From NCBI RefSeq assembly GCF_963575615.1, contig NZ_CAUYTL010000005.1, positions 49,075-113,074 of the forward strand: DNA of 64,000 nucleotides. The letters are read 5' to 3'. This document shows, piece after piece, positions 17,732 to 26,621 of the stretch. The number at the start of each line of letters is the position of its first letter. Position 1 is the stretch's first letter. The stretch comes from Listeria_A hofi. Lineage in GTDB: Bacteria; Bacillota; Bacilli; Lactobacillales; Listeriaceae. A program made the translations under genes and the position numbers. The notes beneath the pieces are model-generated. The model ran no database searches, was not told the DNA's origin, and saw only the letters and a list, made by a program, of their open reading frames with translations.

Positions 17732-19215
17732 CATGTTGTTACTTCATCTTCTACTTTCTCTTGATAACGCAAAACAGGCTTTCTTGCTGCTTGTGTTTCG
17801 TCTAAACGCTTGACATATGTGTTGTAAGGCGCCTCTTGTACAATTTCAGGGTTGTCTTCCGCCTCTTTCGCAATTTTAAGCATAACATCGATAAATCCGT
17901 CTAACGTCTCTTTTGACTCGGTTTCCGTTGGTTCAATCATGATCGCTTCCTCTACAATTAATGGGAAATATACAGTTGGTGGATGGAAGTTGTGATCCAG
18001 CAGACGTTTAGCGATATCTAATGTGCGTACACCTAATTGTTTTTGACGTTTTCCAGAAAGGACAAATTCATGCTTACAAACTTGATCAAACGGCAAGTCA
18101 TAGGCACCTTCTAGACGGCGCATCATATAATTCGCATTTAATACCGCATATTCCGTCACTTTTTTCAGACCATCTGGCCCCATCGTACGAATATACGTAT
18201 AAGCACGAACATTGATGCCGAAGTTTCCATAATAAGGTTTTACACGACCGATAGATTGTGGATAGTTATAATCAAATGTATATTTATTCGCTTTTTTCGT
18301 TAAAACTGGTGTTGGTAAAAACGGGATCAAGTCCTTCTTAACGCCGATTGGTCCAGAACCAGGGCCACCACCGCCATGAGGGCCAGTGAATGTTTTGTGC
18401 AAATTCAAATGCACAGCGTCAAAGCCCATATCACCAGGACGCACTTTTGCCATGATAGCATTCAAGTTGGCGCCGTCATAATACAATTTTCCACCCGCTT
18501 TATGGACGATATCTGCCATTTCAACAATATCTGCTTCAAAAAGCCCTAGCGTGTTTGGATTTGTCAACATAAGGGCTGCTGTATCATCACCAACAACACT
18601 TTTTAGGTCATCGATGTCTACAAGTCCTTTTTCATTGGATTTAACTGTAATGATATCAAAACCAGCTACAGAAGCCGATGCAGGATTGGTACCATGCGCA
18701 GAGTCAGGAATGATTACCTTTGTTCGTTGGTGATCTCCATTCGCTTCATGAAAAGCGCGAATTAACATTAACGCTGTCCACTCACCATGGGCACCAGCTG
18801 CCGGTTGTAATGTCACTTCATCCATGCCGGTGATTTCTACTAAGCTTTCTTGAAGATCATACAACAATTCCATCGCGCCCTGCACTGATTCTTCTGGTTG
18901 ATACGGGTGAATATTAGCGAAACCAGGGAAACGTGCAACTTTTTCATTAATTTTCGGATTATATTTCATTGTACAAGAACCAAGCGGATAAAATCCCGAA
19001 TCCACGCCAAAATTATGATTGGATAACGTTGTATAGTGACGCATTAATTCCAATTCGCTTAATTCTGGCAAAGCTGGAGGCGTTTCACGGACATAAGTGG
19101 CACCAAATAAACTCGCTAAATCAACTTCCGGCACATCTCGTTCTGGCAAACTATATCCAACGCGTCCAGGAACGGATCTTTCAAATACTAATGGCATTGT
19201 TTCGCTGTTATTCAT
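17731..19215 (-). CDS. gcvPB: Glycine dehydrogenase (decarboxylating) subunit 2
   Basis: 494 residues. The PLP lysine is in NLHKTFTGPHGGGGPGSGP (Lys274), with DSAHGTNPASA at 171-181. With GcvPA it forms the P-protein, which decarboxylates glycine and loads aminomethyl on lipoyl GcvH. It overlaps gcvPA by 4 nt. In Bacillus and Listeria the P-protein is split in two, as here. No gcvH or lpd is in the window. Confidence 0.97.
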   Translation of the reverse strand: MNNSETMPLVFERSVPGRVGYSLPERDVPEVDLASLFGATYVRETPPALPELSELELMRHYTTLSNHNFGVDSGFYPLGSCTMKYNPKINEKVARFPGFANIHPYQPEESVQGAMELLYDLQESLVEITGMDEVTLQPAAGAHGEWTALMLIRAFHEANGDHQRTKVIIPDSAHGTNPASASVAGFDIITVKSNEKGLVDIDDLKSVVGDDTAALMLTNPNTLGLFEADIVEMADIVHKAGGKLYYDGANLNAIMAKVRPGDMGFDAVHLNLHKTFTGPHGGGGPGSGPIGVKKDLIPFLPTPVLTKKANKYTFDYNYPQSIGRVKPYYGNFGINVRAYTYIRTMGPDGLKKVTEYAVLNANYMMRRLEGAYDLPFDQVCKHEFVLSGKRQKQLGVRTLDIAKRLLDHNFHPPTVYFPLIVEEAIMIEPTETESKETLDGFIDVMLKIAKEAEDNPEIVQEAPYNTYVKRLDETQAARKPVLRYQEKVEDEVTT

Positions 19216-20558
19216 TTTGAACCCTCCAAACTTGTGACAAGCATCTCGACTTCTTCTTTTGTTCGCATTTCAGTCACAGCAACAAGCATGTGATTCGCGT
19301 ACTTCTCTTCATAGTTTCCTAAATCATATCCACCGATAATCCCCTGATCTAGCAAACCTAGATTCACTTCTTTAATAGGTTTCGACAATTTGACGACAAA
19401 TTCATTGAAGAATGCATCGCCAGAAACAACATTGAAGCCTTTTTCTTGGAATGTTTTCTTCGCAAAATGAGATTTATCAATGTTTTGTTTCGCCATTTCT
19501 GTGAGGCCTTGTTTTCCGAGTGCGCTCATTGCAACTGACGAAGCAAGCGCATTTAGGGCCTGATTGGAGCAAATATTAGATGTTGCTTTATCACGCCGAA
19601 TATGTTGTTCCCGTGCTTGTAGTGTTAGCACGTAGCCGCGTTTTCCATTCTCATCTACAGTCTCCCCAACAAGACGTCCCGGAACTTTACGAGTCAATTT
19701 CGATGTAACTGCAAAATAACCACAGTGCGGACCTCCGAATGCTTCAGAAATTCCGAATACTTGTGTATCGCCAACAACAATATCGGCACCAAACTGTCCT
19801 GGTGGCGTTAAAGCTCCCAAAGCAAGCGGATTGCTAGAAACAACAAAAAGTGCTTTATTATCATGTGCTAAAGGGGCAATCTCTTGCAGCGCCTCTACTT
19901 GGCCGTAAAAATTTGGATATTGCACAATAACTGCTGCCACCGTATCATCTATTTGTGATTCTAAAGCAGTTATGTCTGTTACACCATTCTTTTCATCAAT
20001 TTCTACGACGTCAATATGCTGCCCTTTTGCATACGTTTTAACAACATTTCGCGATTCTGGGTGGACTGCTTTTGAGATCAGGATTTTTTTGCGTTTTGTG
20101 TGGGCACTTGCAAGCATAGCTGCTTCGGCAAGTGAGGTTCCACCATCATACATGGAAGAATTCGCTAAATCCATACCGGTAATCTCAGCAATCATCGTTT
20201 GAAATTCAAAGATGGCTTGTAATTCCCCTTGCGAAATCTCAGGTTGATAAGGCGTGTAAGCAGTGTAAAATTCAGATCGAGAAATCACGCTATCCACTAC
20301 GGTTGGAATGTAATGATTATACACACCAGCTCCTAAAAAGGAGGCATATTCCACCGAATCCGCATTCTTTCCAGCTAATTTAGCCAGTTCTTTCAAAAGT
20401 GCTGGTTCTGATTTTGCAGGCTTCAAGTCATACTCACGGTTGAAACGAATCGACTCAGGAATATCCGTAAAAAGTTCATCAATAGAAGAAACGCCGATAG
20501 TATCCAACATATCCTTCTCATCTTGCTCAGTCATTGGTAAAAAACGATGTTTAGCCAT
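19212..20558 (-). CDS. gcvPA: Glycine dehydrogenase (decarboxylating) subunit 1
   Basis: 448 residues beginning MAKHRFLPMTEQDEKDMLDTIG. Contains SYTAYTPYQPEISQG-like FYTAYTPYQPEISQG, SMYDGGTSLAEA and QVFGISEAFGGPHCGYFA. It is the N-terminal-type half of the P-protein and lacks the PLP lysine, which is in GcvPB. It starts 18 nt after gcvT with AGGAGG upstream. Confidence 0.96.
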   Translation of the reverse strand: MAKHRFLPMTEQDEKDMLDTIGVSSIDELFTDIPESIRFNREYDLKPAKSEPALLKELAKLAGKNADSVEYASFLGAGVYNHYIPTVVDSVISRSEFYTAYTPYQPEISQGELQAIFEFQTMIAEITGMDLANSSMYDGGTSLAEAAMLASAHTKRKKILISKAVHPESRNVVKTYAKGQHIDVVEIDEKNGVTDITALESQIDDTVAAVIVQYPNFYGQVEALQEIAPLAHDNKALFVVSSNPLALGALTPPGQFGADIVVGDTQVFGISEAFGGPHCGYFAVTSKLTRKVPGRLVGETVDENGKRGYVLTLQAREQHIRRDKATSNICSNQALNALASSVAMSALGKQGLTEMAKQNIDKSHFAKKTFQEKGFNVVSGDAFFNEFVVKLSKPIKEVNLGLLDQGIIGGYDLGNYEEKYANHMLVAVTEMRTKEEVEMLVTSLEGSK

Positions 20559-20576
20559 AATTTTATATCCTCCTCA

Positions 20577-21665
20577 TTATTTCACGCGTTTATAAAATGG
20601 GGTTTTAACAACTTTTGCTTTGAGTTTTTTATTACGAACTTCGACTTCAACCTCTGTATCAAGCTCCGTAAAAGCAATATCAATAAGTGCCAATCCTAAA
20701 TTCTTGCCAAGCGTTGGAGATTGAGTTCCGCTTGTTACAACTCCGATCTCCTGATCCCCAGCAAAAACTTTATAGTCATGTCTCGGTATCCCACGATCAA
20801 TTAACTCAATACCAACAGATTTACGTGTCAATCCAGCTTCTTTTTGCTCTATTAAAGCTTGTTTTCCAATAAAATCAGACTCTTTTTGCAGTTTTACCGC
20901 AAAGCCAACACCTGCCTCAAGTGGAGAAATATCTTTTGTCAGCTCCTGACCATACAGAGCTAAATTAGCTTCAAATCTCAAAGTATCTCGTGCACCAAGC
21001 CCGATTGGCAAGACATCTTTTTCTAAAATTGCCTCCCAAACACGTGGTGTATCAGCAGCTTTTGTATAGATTTCAAAACCATCTTCACCAGTATAACCAG
21101 ATCTTGAAATAAGAGCTGGAACGCCTGCAATTTCGACATTATCAACAAAGCCGAAGAATGTAAGAGATGTTAAATCAGCCTCTGTCAGCGTTGCTAGAAT
21201 GTCTTGTGCGTTAGGTCCCTGTAGCGCTAATTGTCCATACTCTGCCGATACATTGGACACCGTAACCCCGTCCGGAGCATGCTCTGCCAGCCATTCAAAG
21301 TCCTTCTGCGTATTTGACGCATTTACCACAAGAAGATAATCTTCATCCGCTCTCATATAAACAACCAAATCATCGACTACGCCACCTGATTCATAACACA
21401 TAATATTATACTGCGCTTTTCCAATTTTTAATTTTGAAATATCATTGGATAATACATTCTGCAAAAATGCCAGACTATCTGGCCCATGTACCGCAACTTC
21501 CCCCATATGAGACACATCAAATAGCCCAGCATTTGTTCTTACAGCTTCATGCTCGGCTTTTATTCCTGAAAATTGCACAGGTAAATCCCATCCACCAAAA
21601 TCAATTGTTTTTGCACCATACTTTTCATATATAGGAAAAATAGGCGTTTTCTTTAAATCTGTCAT
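20577..21665 (-). CDS. gcvT: Aminomethyltransferase (glycine cleavage T-protein)
   Basis: 362 residues from ATG at 21665 (MTDLKKTPIFPIYEKYGAK), 6 nt after AGGAGG; the frame opens 8 codons earlier without a site. GcvT signatures are FGGWDLPVQFSGIKAEH, GLFDVSHMGEV, SRSGYTGEDGFEIY and GLGARDTLRFEANLALYG. It transfers the aminomethyl carbon to tetrahydrofolate and releases ammonia. It is first in the gcvT-gcvPA-gcvPB operon, under the glycine riboswitch immediately upstream. Confidence 0.97.
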   Translation of the reverse strand: MTDLKKTPIFPIYEKYGAKTIDFGGWDLPVQFSGIKAEHEAVRTNAGLFDVSHMGEVAVHGPDSLAFLQNVLSNDISKLKIGKAQYNIMCYESGGVVDDLVVYMRADEDYLLVVNASNTQKDFEWLAEHAPDGVTVSNVSAEYGQLALQGPNAQDILATLTEADLTSLTFFGFVDNVEIAGVPALISRSGYTGEDGFEIYTKAADTPRVWEAILEKDVLPIGLGARDTLRFEANLALYGQELTKDISPLEAGVGFAVKLQKESDFIGKQALIEQKEAGLTRKSVGIELIDRGIPRHDYKVFAGDQEIGVVTSGTQSPTLGKNLGLALIDIAFTELDTEVEVEVRNKKLKAKVVKTPFYKRVK

Positions 21666-21691
21666 GTGAATCCTCCTCTTTTTTTGCATAC

Positions 21692-21860
21692 TAAAAGGAC
21701 TTACTCGTTAAAATAAGTCTCTGTCGTACTCCAAAATTAAGGAATATTGCCTCCAGAGTTGCGTCCCATAAACATCCTTTTGCCTGAGAGTTTCACATTC
21801 ACATGCTTTCCCCGTCGGCGCCGCAAAATTTGCAGTCTCTCTGTCTATTTTCATCCGCTC
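21692..21860 (-). promoter_or_regulatory. gcvT: Glycine riboswitch (single aptamer) with terminator platform
   Basis: On the minus strand, reading down from 21858, the glycine aptamer signatures appear in order: ACAGAGAGAC, GGCGCCGACGGGGAAAGC, ACTCTCAGGCAAAAGGA and GACGCAACTCTGGAG. The expression platform is a hairpin GACTTATT/AGTAAGTC (21698-21719) followed by CTTTTAGT. Glycine binding normally turns on the cleavage operon. Only one aptamer is seen; the familiar Bacillus gcvT switch has two in tandem. Confidence 0.9.
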
Positions 21861-21886
21861 TTTTATGTATTAGTTGCCTTTTCTAT

Positions 21887-21916
21887 ATGTTACCACGAGA
21901 ACCTATCGTTCGGCAA
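21887..21916 (-). promoter_or_regulatory. gcvT: Candidate gcvT promoter
   Basis: On the minus strand, TTGCCG (-35), an 18-nt spacer and TAACAT (-10) place transcription start just ahead of the glycine aptamer. The match is moderate. Confidence 0.4.
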
Positions 21917-22214
21917 ATAATTAAATTTAAGAAGATGATTTTAATTATTTTAGTTTATTGTTCGTAATGAAAGGGCTTTATTGATAATTCGTTTTTATAT
22001 TGTACGTATGTGAACGAACGAACAAAATGAAGAGTGACAAAATATTTTTTTATCCCTAATTCCAAAGTTTATATGATTCTTTTCGTTTACAAGATGCTTT
22101 TTTACGTTATTTTTCCACTTGAAAATCACAAGGTCGTTTTTGCTTATGGAGAGGAATTTTATGAAGTTACGGCGAATACATTTAGCATAGACAAAAAAAT
22201 AAGGAGTTTACGAT
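21917..22214. other. Divergent intergenic region gcvT/comGA
   Basis: AT-rich DNA between the gcvT promoter and comGA. It holds an A4-N5-T4 ComK half-box candidate at 22039-22051, a short leader ORF at 22161-22190 with a good ribosome site, and no recognisable protein gene. A second ComK box at the required 8, 18 or 31 bp spacing was not found, so ComK control is possible but not shown. Confidence 0.4.
22161..22190 (+). CDS. Candidate 9-residue leader peptide upstream of comGA
   Basis: ATG AAG TTA CGG CGA ATA CAT TTA GCA TAG encodes MKLRRIHLA. GGAGAGG lies 6 nt upstream, at least as good as the comGA site, and the stop is 24 nt before the comGA ATG. It could couple or modulate comGA translation; it could also be chance in AT-rich DNA. 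Confidence 0.3.
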   Translation: MKLRRIHLA

Positions 22215-23231
22215 ATGATTCAGAATTTAGCCAACACTCTCTTAAACCAAGCAATACTGCTCACAGCAAGCGATGTACATCTCATACCCACTGAAAACCA
22301 TTATCGTATTCTTATGCGCATAAACGGGAGACTGCAGCTCTTTACATTAATGCCTCTTGATAATGGCGAACGACTTTTAGCCCACCTAAAATATCGCGGA
22401 TTTATGGATATAAGCGAGACGAGAAGGCCGCAAAGTGGCTCTTTTCAAACTACAATTCATGGATGCAAAATATCTGTTCGACTCGCCACTATTTCAAATT
22501 TTCGGTTTATCGAGAGTATGGTAATTCGTGTATTTGCGGAACAAGAAATACTACCGTTTCAAAAAAGTAGCGTTTTCCGACAAATAACGCAACATATTCT
22601 GGCACTCGCAAAAAAACAATCAGGCCTGCTACTATTCTCAGGAGCAACAGGCAGTGGAAAAACATCAAGCATGTATAGCTTAGCCCATTCGCTAAATCTA
22701 CAATACCCTTTACAAATTATAACAATTGAAGACCCCGTCGAGCAACCTATGCCAACTTTCTTACAAGTACAAATAAATGAGAAGGCTGGGTTAGATTATG
22801 CAGATATTATCCGTGCTACACTTCGGCATGATCCAGATATTTTAATTGTTGGTGAGATTAGAGATACACACACAGCTAAGATGGTTATTCGAAGTGCTTT
22901 GACAGGGCATCTTGTTCTCAGCACAGTCCATGCAGATAGTCCGTACGGTGTTCTGTCACGTTTGCTAGAGCTTGGTGTAGACAAAGAAGAGTTACGACAA
23001 TGTCTTATCGGTATTTCTTACCAACAATTGAAACATCTCTATTGTATGTTTTGCAATCAAAGATGTTATCCGCTATGCAACCACCTGGTGCAAAAAAGAA
23101 CAGCACTTTATGAATTTATAGAAAAACAGCAAATTAGTAAGTTCCTCACGACTACTATAGAAGCAGACATGCCAAGCAATATAGGTGAGCAACTTAAGAA
23201 AGGAGTCTGTTATGGCTTTTTCCCTTCATAA
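22215..23231 (+). CDS. comGA: Competence pseudopilus assembly ATPase ComGA
   Basis: 338 residues of the GspE/PilB secretion ATPase family. Walker A GATGSGKTS at 143-151, Asp box TIEDPVEQ at 170-177, Walker B ILIVGEIRD at 209-217 and His box HLVLSTVHAD at 232-241 are all intact. A cysteine cluster (Cys277, 280, 284, 288) looks like a zinc site. It powers assembly of the transformation pseudopilus from the cytoplasmic face. AAGGAG is 6 nt upstream. First gene of an uninterrupted comGA-GG operon. Confidence 0.96.
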   Translation: MIQNLANTLLNQAILLTASDVHLIPTENHYRILMRINGRLQLFTLMPLDNGERLLAHLKYRGFMDISETRRPQSGSFQTTIHGCKISVRLATISNFRFIESMVIRVFAEQEILPFQKSSVFRQITQHILALAKKQSGLLLFSGATGSGKTSSMYSLAHSLNLQYPLQIITIEDPVEQPMPTFLQVQINEKAGLDYADIIRATLRHDPDILIVGEIRDTHTAKMVIRSALTGHLVLSTVHADSPYGVLSRLLELGVDKEELRQCLIGISYQQLKHLYCMFCNQRCYPLCNHLVQKRTALYEFIEKQQISKFLTTTIEADMPSNIGEQLKKGVCYGFFPS

Positions 23232-24243
23232 TAACTGGCGCGCTGATGGTGAGTTTCTCATACGTCTCGCCGACTTACTAAGTAAGGGGTTCACCATGGA
23301 AGAAGCAATCTCTTTCCTCTCAATTACAGCGCCAAAAGATGCCCTCAGAAATGAAAAAATAATTGAAATACTATCATCAGGTGCTCCTTTTAGCGAAGCG
23401 CTATCACAAGCTAATTTCCCAAGCTTTGTTTGTACACAGCTACACTATGCAAGTAAACATGGTTACTTTAGCGAAACCGTCCAAGAAACGGGTGATCACT
23501 TGATACGAAAAGCGGAGCAACAAAAGGCATTACGTAAGATTTTCCAATACCCTCTCATTCTTTTTATTACTGTAATTGTCGTATTCTTTCTTTTACGCAT
23601 TTTCCTACTGCCTAAATTTGACACGCTATTTAGCCAACTAACACATGGTGAAAATCAAACAACCAATTTCACCTATTTTATTTTAGAAAAACTACCGCTT
23701 ATTTTTCTTGCATTTCTAGGGATTTTATTCATCATATGCACTTTTTTTCTAACAAAACAAAGAAAAAAGAATTCCTATGAGCGCGCCCAGCTCTATTGTA
23801 CTTTACCAATTATAAAAAAATTTATGCGCTTGCACTATTCTCAATTATTTGCCCGTGAATGTGGTTATTTATTAAAAAGTGGTCTATCCATCAATGATAT
23901 GGTTCAAGTGTTTGCACTCCCCGATTCCCCTGGCTTATTCAAACATATCAGTGAATCTGTTGAAAAGGCATTTTCTGACGGAACATTATTCACTAAATCG
24001 CTCACTACCTTCACTATTTTCGAACCCGAAATGATTTATATTGTCCAACATGGTGAGAAAAACGGCCAATTAGCTGAAGAACTCTTATTTTACTATAAGC
24101 TTTGTCATCAAAAGTCTGAAGAAAAAATAGAAAAAATATTTAGTTTTATACAACCTGCCGTTTTTATGATAATTGGCATACTTATTGTATCCATCTATCT
24201 ATCCATTCTTTTTCCGATGTTCTCGATGGTGAACTCCATCTGA
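23212..24243 (+). CDS. comGB: Pseudopilus membrane platform protein ComGB
   Basis: 343 residues from ATG at 23212 (MAFSLHNNW), 6 nt after GAAAGGAG and overlapping comGA by 20 nt; an upstream GTG at 23185 is less likely. Two PilC/GspF domains are present with transmembrane helices at about 113-138, 163-182 and 315-338. It is the inner-membrane platform through which pseudopilins are assembled. Confidence 0.93.
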   Translation: MAFSLHNNWRADGEFLIRLADLLSKGFTMEEAISFLSITAPKDALRNEKIIEILSSGAPFSEALSQANFPSFVCTQLHYASKHGYFSETVQETGDHLIRKAEQQKALRKIFQYPLILFITVIVVFFLLRIFLLPKFDTLFSQLTHGENQTTNFTYFILEKLPLIFLAFLGILFIICTFFLTKQRKKNSYERAQLYCTLPIIKKFMRLHYSQLFARECGYLLKSGLSINDMVQVFALPDSPGLFKHISESVEKAFSDGTLFTKSLTTFTIFEPEMIYIVQHGEKNGQLAEELLFYYKLCHQKSEEKIEKIFSFIQPAVFMIIGILIVSIYLSILFPMFSMVNSI

Positions 24244-24268
24244 ATAATAAAAATTAGGAGTGATTTCA

Positions 24269-24589
24269 ATGTTAAAGAATTTTAATTGGAAAGACGAATC
24301 TGGGTTTACGCTGGTAGAAATGTTAATAGTTTTACTCGTAGTTAGCGTACTACTTCTACTGACTATACCTAATATTGTGAAACAAAGTAAATCTATCAAC
24401 GACAAAGGATGCGATGCTTTTATAACTATGGTTCAAGGACAAGCTCAAGCATACCAACTAGAAAACAACAAAGTCCCTTCTCTACAGGATCTTTTGACCG
24501 GTGGATACCTTAAAGGAGAACAGAAAAAATGTCCTAATGGAAAAGATGTACAGATTGATGGTAGCGGAAAGGTGACAGAAGTTCGTTGA
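24269..24589 (+). CDS. comGC: Major competence pseudopilin ComGC
   Basis: 106 residues from ATG at 24269 (MLKNFNWKDESGFTLVEM); the GTG at 24260 overlaps the TTAGGAG site and is rejected. The type IV prepilin motif G-FTLVE followed by a 20-residue hydrophobic helix is canonical, with Glu5 of the mature protein present; the leader peptidase would be ComC. A cysteine pair (KGCDAF, KKCPNG) fits the intramolecular disulfide of the ComGC shaft protein. Confidence 0.95.
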   Translation: MLKNFNWKDESGFTLVEMLIVLLVVSVLLLLTIPNIVKQSKSINDKGCDAFITMVQGQAQAYQLENNKVPSLQDLLTGGYLKGEQKKCPNGKDVQIDGSGKVTEVR

Positions 24590-25011
24590 AGCAGAATGGA
24601 TTTACTCTAATGGAGATGCTCCTTGTCCTCACTATCAGCTTTATTATTTTAAGTATCAGCATTTTTCCAGCAGGCAATCTAATGACTCACCTGTTAGAAA
24701 AACAAAGCTTGGATCAACTCAAGATGGATATAATGTATTTACAAGGAGAATCTATAACAAAGGGGCAAAAAACTACGCTTCTATTAAATGGGAACAATCA
24801 TTCCTATTCAGGGAAATCAGAGACATTAACGCTAGAAAGGAGCTTTACGCCAACACTCCGTTTCCAAGAAAAAAGTGACCAAATATTTCATTTTTCTCCT
24901 CCCTTTGGCAATATTAGTAAGTTCAAAACAATTATTATCGAAGGACAGAATAAAAAATATGCGCTTATCTTTCAAATTGGAAAAGGGAGGTTTCGTATTG
25001 ATGAAATCTAA
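24586..25011 (+). CDS. comGD: Minor pseudopilin ComGD
   Basis: 141 residues. Starts at a TTG overlapping the comGC stop (TTGA), with AAAGGTGA about 10 nt upstream. The prepilin motif NGFTLMEMLLVLTISFIIL is near the start with Glu5 present. The rest is a variable periplasm-facing domain. Translational coupling through the overlap explains the weak start codon. Confidence 0.88.
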   Translation: MKQNGFTLMEMLLVLTISFIILSISIFPAGNLMTHLLEKQSLDQLKMDIMYLQGESITKGQKTTLLLNGNNHSYSGKSETLTLERSFTPTLRFQEKSDQIFHFSPPFGNISKFKTIIIEGQNKKYALIFQIGKGRFRIDEI

Positions 25012-25300
25012 TGGCTTTTCTATGCTAGAATCACTTTTTGCTATCAGCCTCCTTTCGATGATTGCCCTGTCATTACTGCCAATGGTGATGCAAATTAAGC
25101 AAAATTTACATTGGCAAAATCAAAAGACAATAGCACACCAGCTACTCTCAGAGGAAAGTTCATTTCATTTAAACAATAACTTTTTGTCAACTTACGATAC
25201 CACAATTAAAAACCAAGAGTATCGAATCTCTTATAACCAGGAGGCGAAGCAACTTTGCGCTGTATATGCTAAAGAAAACATTTGTTACGATATCAAATAA
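25001..25300 (+). CDS. comGE: Minor pseudopilin ComGE
   Basis: 99 residues from ATG at 25001 (MKSNGFSMLESLFAI), overlapping comGD by 11 nt; an adjacent TTG at 24998 is closer to GGGAGG and would add one residue. Prepilin cleavage motif G-FSMLE with Glu5 and a hydrophobic helix (about 6-26). Assigned by position and motif, since ComGE sequences vary widely. Confidence 0.85.
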   Translation: MKSNGFSMLESLFAISLLSMIALSLLPMVMQIKQNLHWQNQKTIAHQLLSEESSFHLNNNFLSTYDTTIKNQEYRISYNQEAKQLCAVYAKENICYDIK

Positions 25301-25721
25301 ACAGGGATTCACTTTGCTAGAATCCCTGTTTTCTCTACTGATTGTTATTATTATAGCTTCTTTTATCCCACTTCTCTTCCAAAGCTATGCATCTGTATTA
25401 AAAGTAATAGATGTTGATAAAAATTATGAATGGCAACTCTTCATAAACCATACACGAAAAGAACTAAGTACCGGCACACAAATAACCGTAACAGACCATA
25501 AGATTACTTTCTTTTCTCAATCTAAGTTAGTGAGCTACGAAAACTATCGGAATTTAACACGTCGCTCTATTAATAATAAAGGCCATGAACCGCTTTTAAC
25601 GAACGTAAAACAAGATAGGTGGTCTAAAAAATCTAATGAGGAGCTTTTGTACGAAGTCAAATTTGAAGATGGAACCGAATTATCTGCTCGTTTTCATATT
25701 CATTCAGAAGGGATTAAATAG
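25266..25721 (+). CDS. comGF: Minor pseudopilin ComGF
   Basis: 151 residues. Prepilin motif QGFTLLESLFSLLIVIIIAS at residues 13-32 with Glu5, followed by a ComGF-type globular domain. The ATG at 25266 overlaps comGE by 35 nt and lacks a close Shine-Dalgarno; an AGGAGG lies about 20 nt upstream, so the exact start is uncertain and translation is probably coupled. Confidence 0.85.
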   Translation: MLKKTFVTISNKQGFTLLESLFSLLIVIIIASFIPLLFQSYASVLKVIDVDKNYEWQLFINHTRKELSTGTQITVTDHKITFFSQSKLVSYENYRNLTRRSINNKGHEPLLTNVKQDRWSKKSNEELLYEVKFEDGTELSARFHIHSEGIK

Positions 25722-25722
25722 C

Positions 25723-26085
25723 ATGCACCAAAATGGATTTAGCTATATTTTATGTCTTTATGTTACTTTAATTGGCATCATCACAATGATTGGAGCTGCT
25801 AATATCTATGTCTCCAAACTACAAATGGAAAAACAATTACAAAATCATTATCTGGCCACCACTCTAACCAACTTATCCATATCAAATAATATTTCGCGAA
25901 TCAAGGCAGAGCAAAAAACATTTACAGAAAAGCACAATAGCGCTGTTTTATGGTATAATTGGGCAGGTAGTACAGAGGATGACATTAGGTATGAAACCCT
26001 CATCGAATTGAGTAATGGTTACATGCTTAAGCAAAGCGTTTTTTGGGATATTAAATTACAAAAAATTCGCCTTCTACTAAATTAA
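25723..26085 (+). CDS. comGG: Minor pseudopilin-like protein ComGG
   Basis: 120 residues from ATG at 25723 (MHQNGFSYILCLYVTLIGI), 9 nt after AGAAGGG; the frame opens earlier inside comGF but without a site. It begins like a short prepilin (N-G-F) and has one hydrophobic helix, but lacks the Glu5 of canonical prepilins. Called by position as the last comG gene. Confidence 0.78.
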   Translation: MHQNGFSYILCLYVTLIGIITMIGAANIYVSKLQMEKQLQNHYLATTLTNLSISNNISRIKAEQKTFTEKHNSAVLWYNWAGSTEDDIRYETLIELSNGYMLKQSVFWDIKLQKIRLLLN

Positions 26086-26105
26086 ATAACTTAAGGAGGA
26101 CTTGT

Positions 26106-26621
26106 ATGAATCAAATTGTGCTAACAGGATTTATGGGGGCTGGGAAATCGACAGTTGGGAAAATACTTGCTAAGGAGTTAGTATTACCACTCGTTGATAT
26201 CGATACAGAGATAGAAGCCAAACATCAAACATCAATTACAGAAATTTTTGCGAATTTGGGTGAATCCGTATTCCGAAACATAGAACATCAAATTTTGGTC
26301 AGCGCTTTGTCCCGAGATGCGATTATATCGACCGGAGGAGGTATTATTTTATCCAAGGATAATCGAATGCAGCTAGGAACCGCTAATTTTGTTGTCTACT
26401 TAAAAACAAGTCCCTCTATTTTTCTTAACCGATTAAAAGGAGATACAACACGCCCACTCATTCAAGAAAAAAGCAAAGAAGAAATTACCGCTTTATTTGA
26501 GTCGCGAACAGAACTATATGAAGAAGTAGCCGATTTGATTTTAGAAACAGATAATTTAACACCTATGGAAGTTGCAAAAATAATAAAACAAGATTTTCAA
26601 AAAAGAAAGGAGCAATTATGA
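26106..26621 (+). CDS. aroK: Shikimate kinase
   Basis: 171 residues. P-loop GFMGAGKSTVGK at 8-19, shikimate-binding DIDTEIE and GGGIIL, and the lid RPLIQEK. It phosphorylates shikimate at the 3-hydroxyl in chorismate synthesis. AAGGAGG precedes the ATG. It lies 20 nt after comGG, so may share late comG transcription; its stop overlaps the next start by 4 nt. Confidence 0.94.
   Translation: MNQIVLTGFMGAGKSTVGKILAKELVLPLVDIDTEIEAKHQTSITEIFANLGESVFRNIEHQILVSALSRDAIISTGGGIILSKDNRMQLGTANFVVYLKTSPSIFLNRLKGDTTRPLIQEKSKEEITALFESRTELYEEVADLILETDNLTPMEVAKIIKQDFQKRKEQL

Noticed and set aside
22039..22051. ComK box (A4-N5-T4) upstream of comGA
   Set aside because: Only one half-box fits and no partner at 8, 18 or 31 bp; such matches are frequent in AT-rich DNA, so not listed as a regulatory feature.
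22034..22294. Plus-strand frame of 86 codons overlapping the comGA start
   Set aside because: No homology, no ribosome site, and it runs out of frame through the conserved comGA N-terminus.
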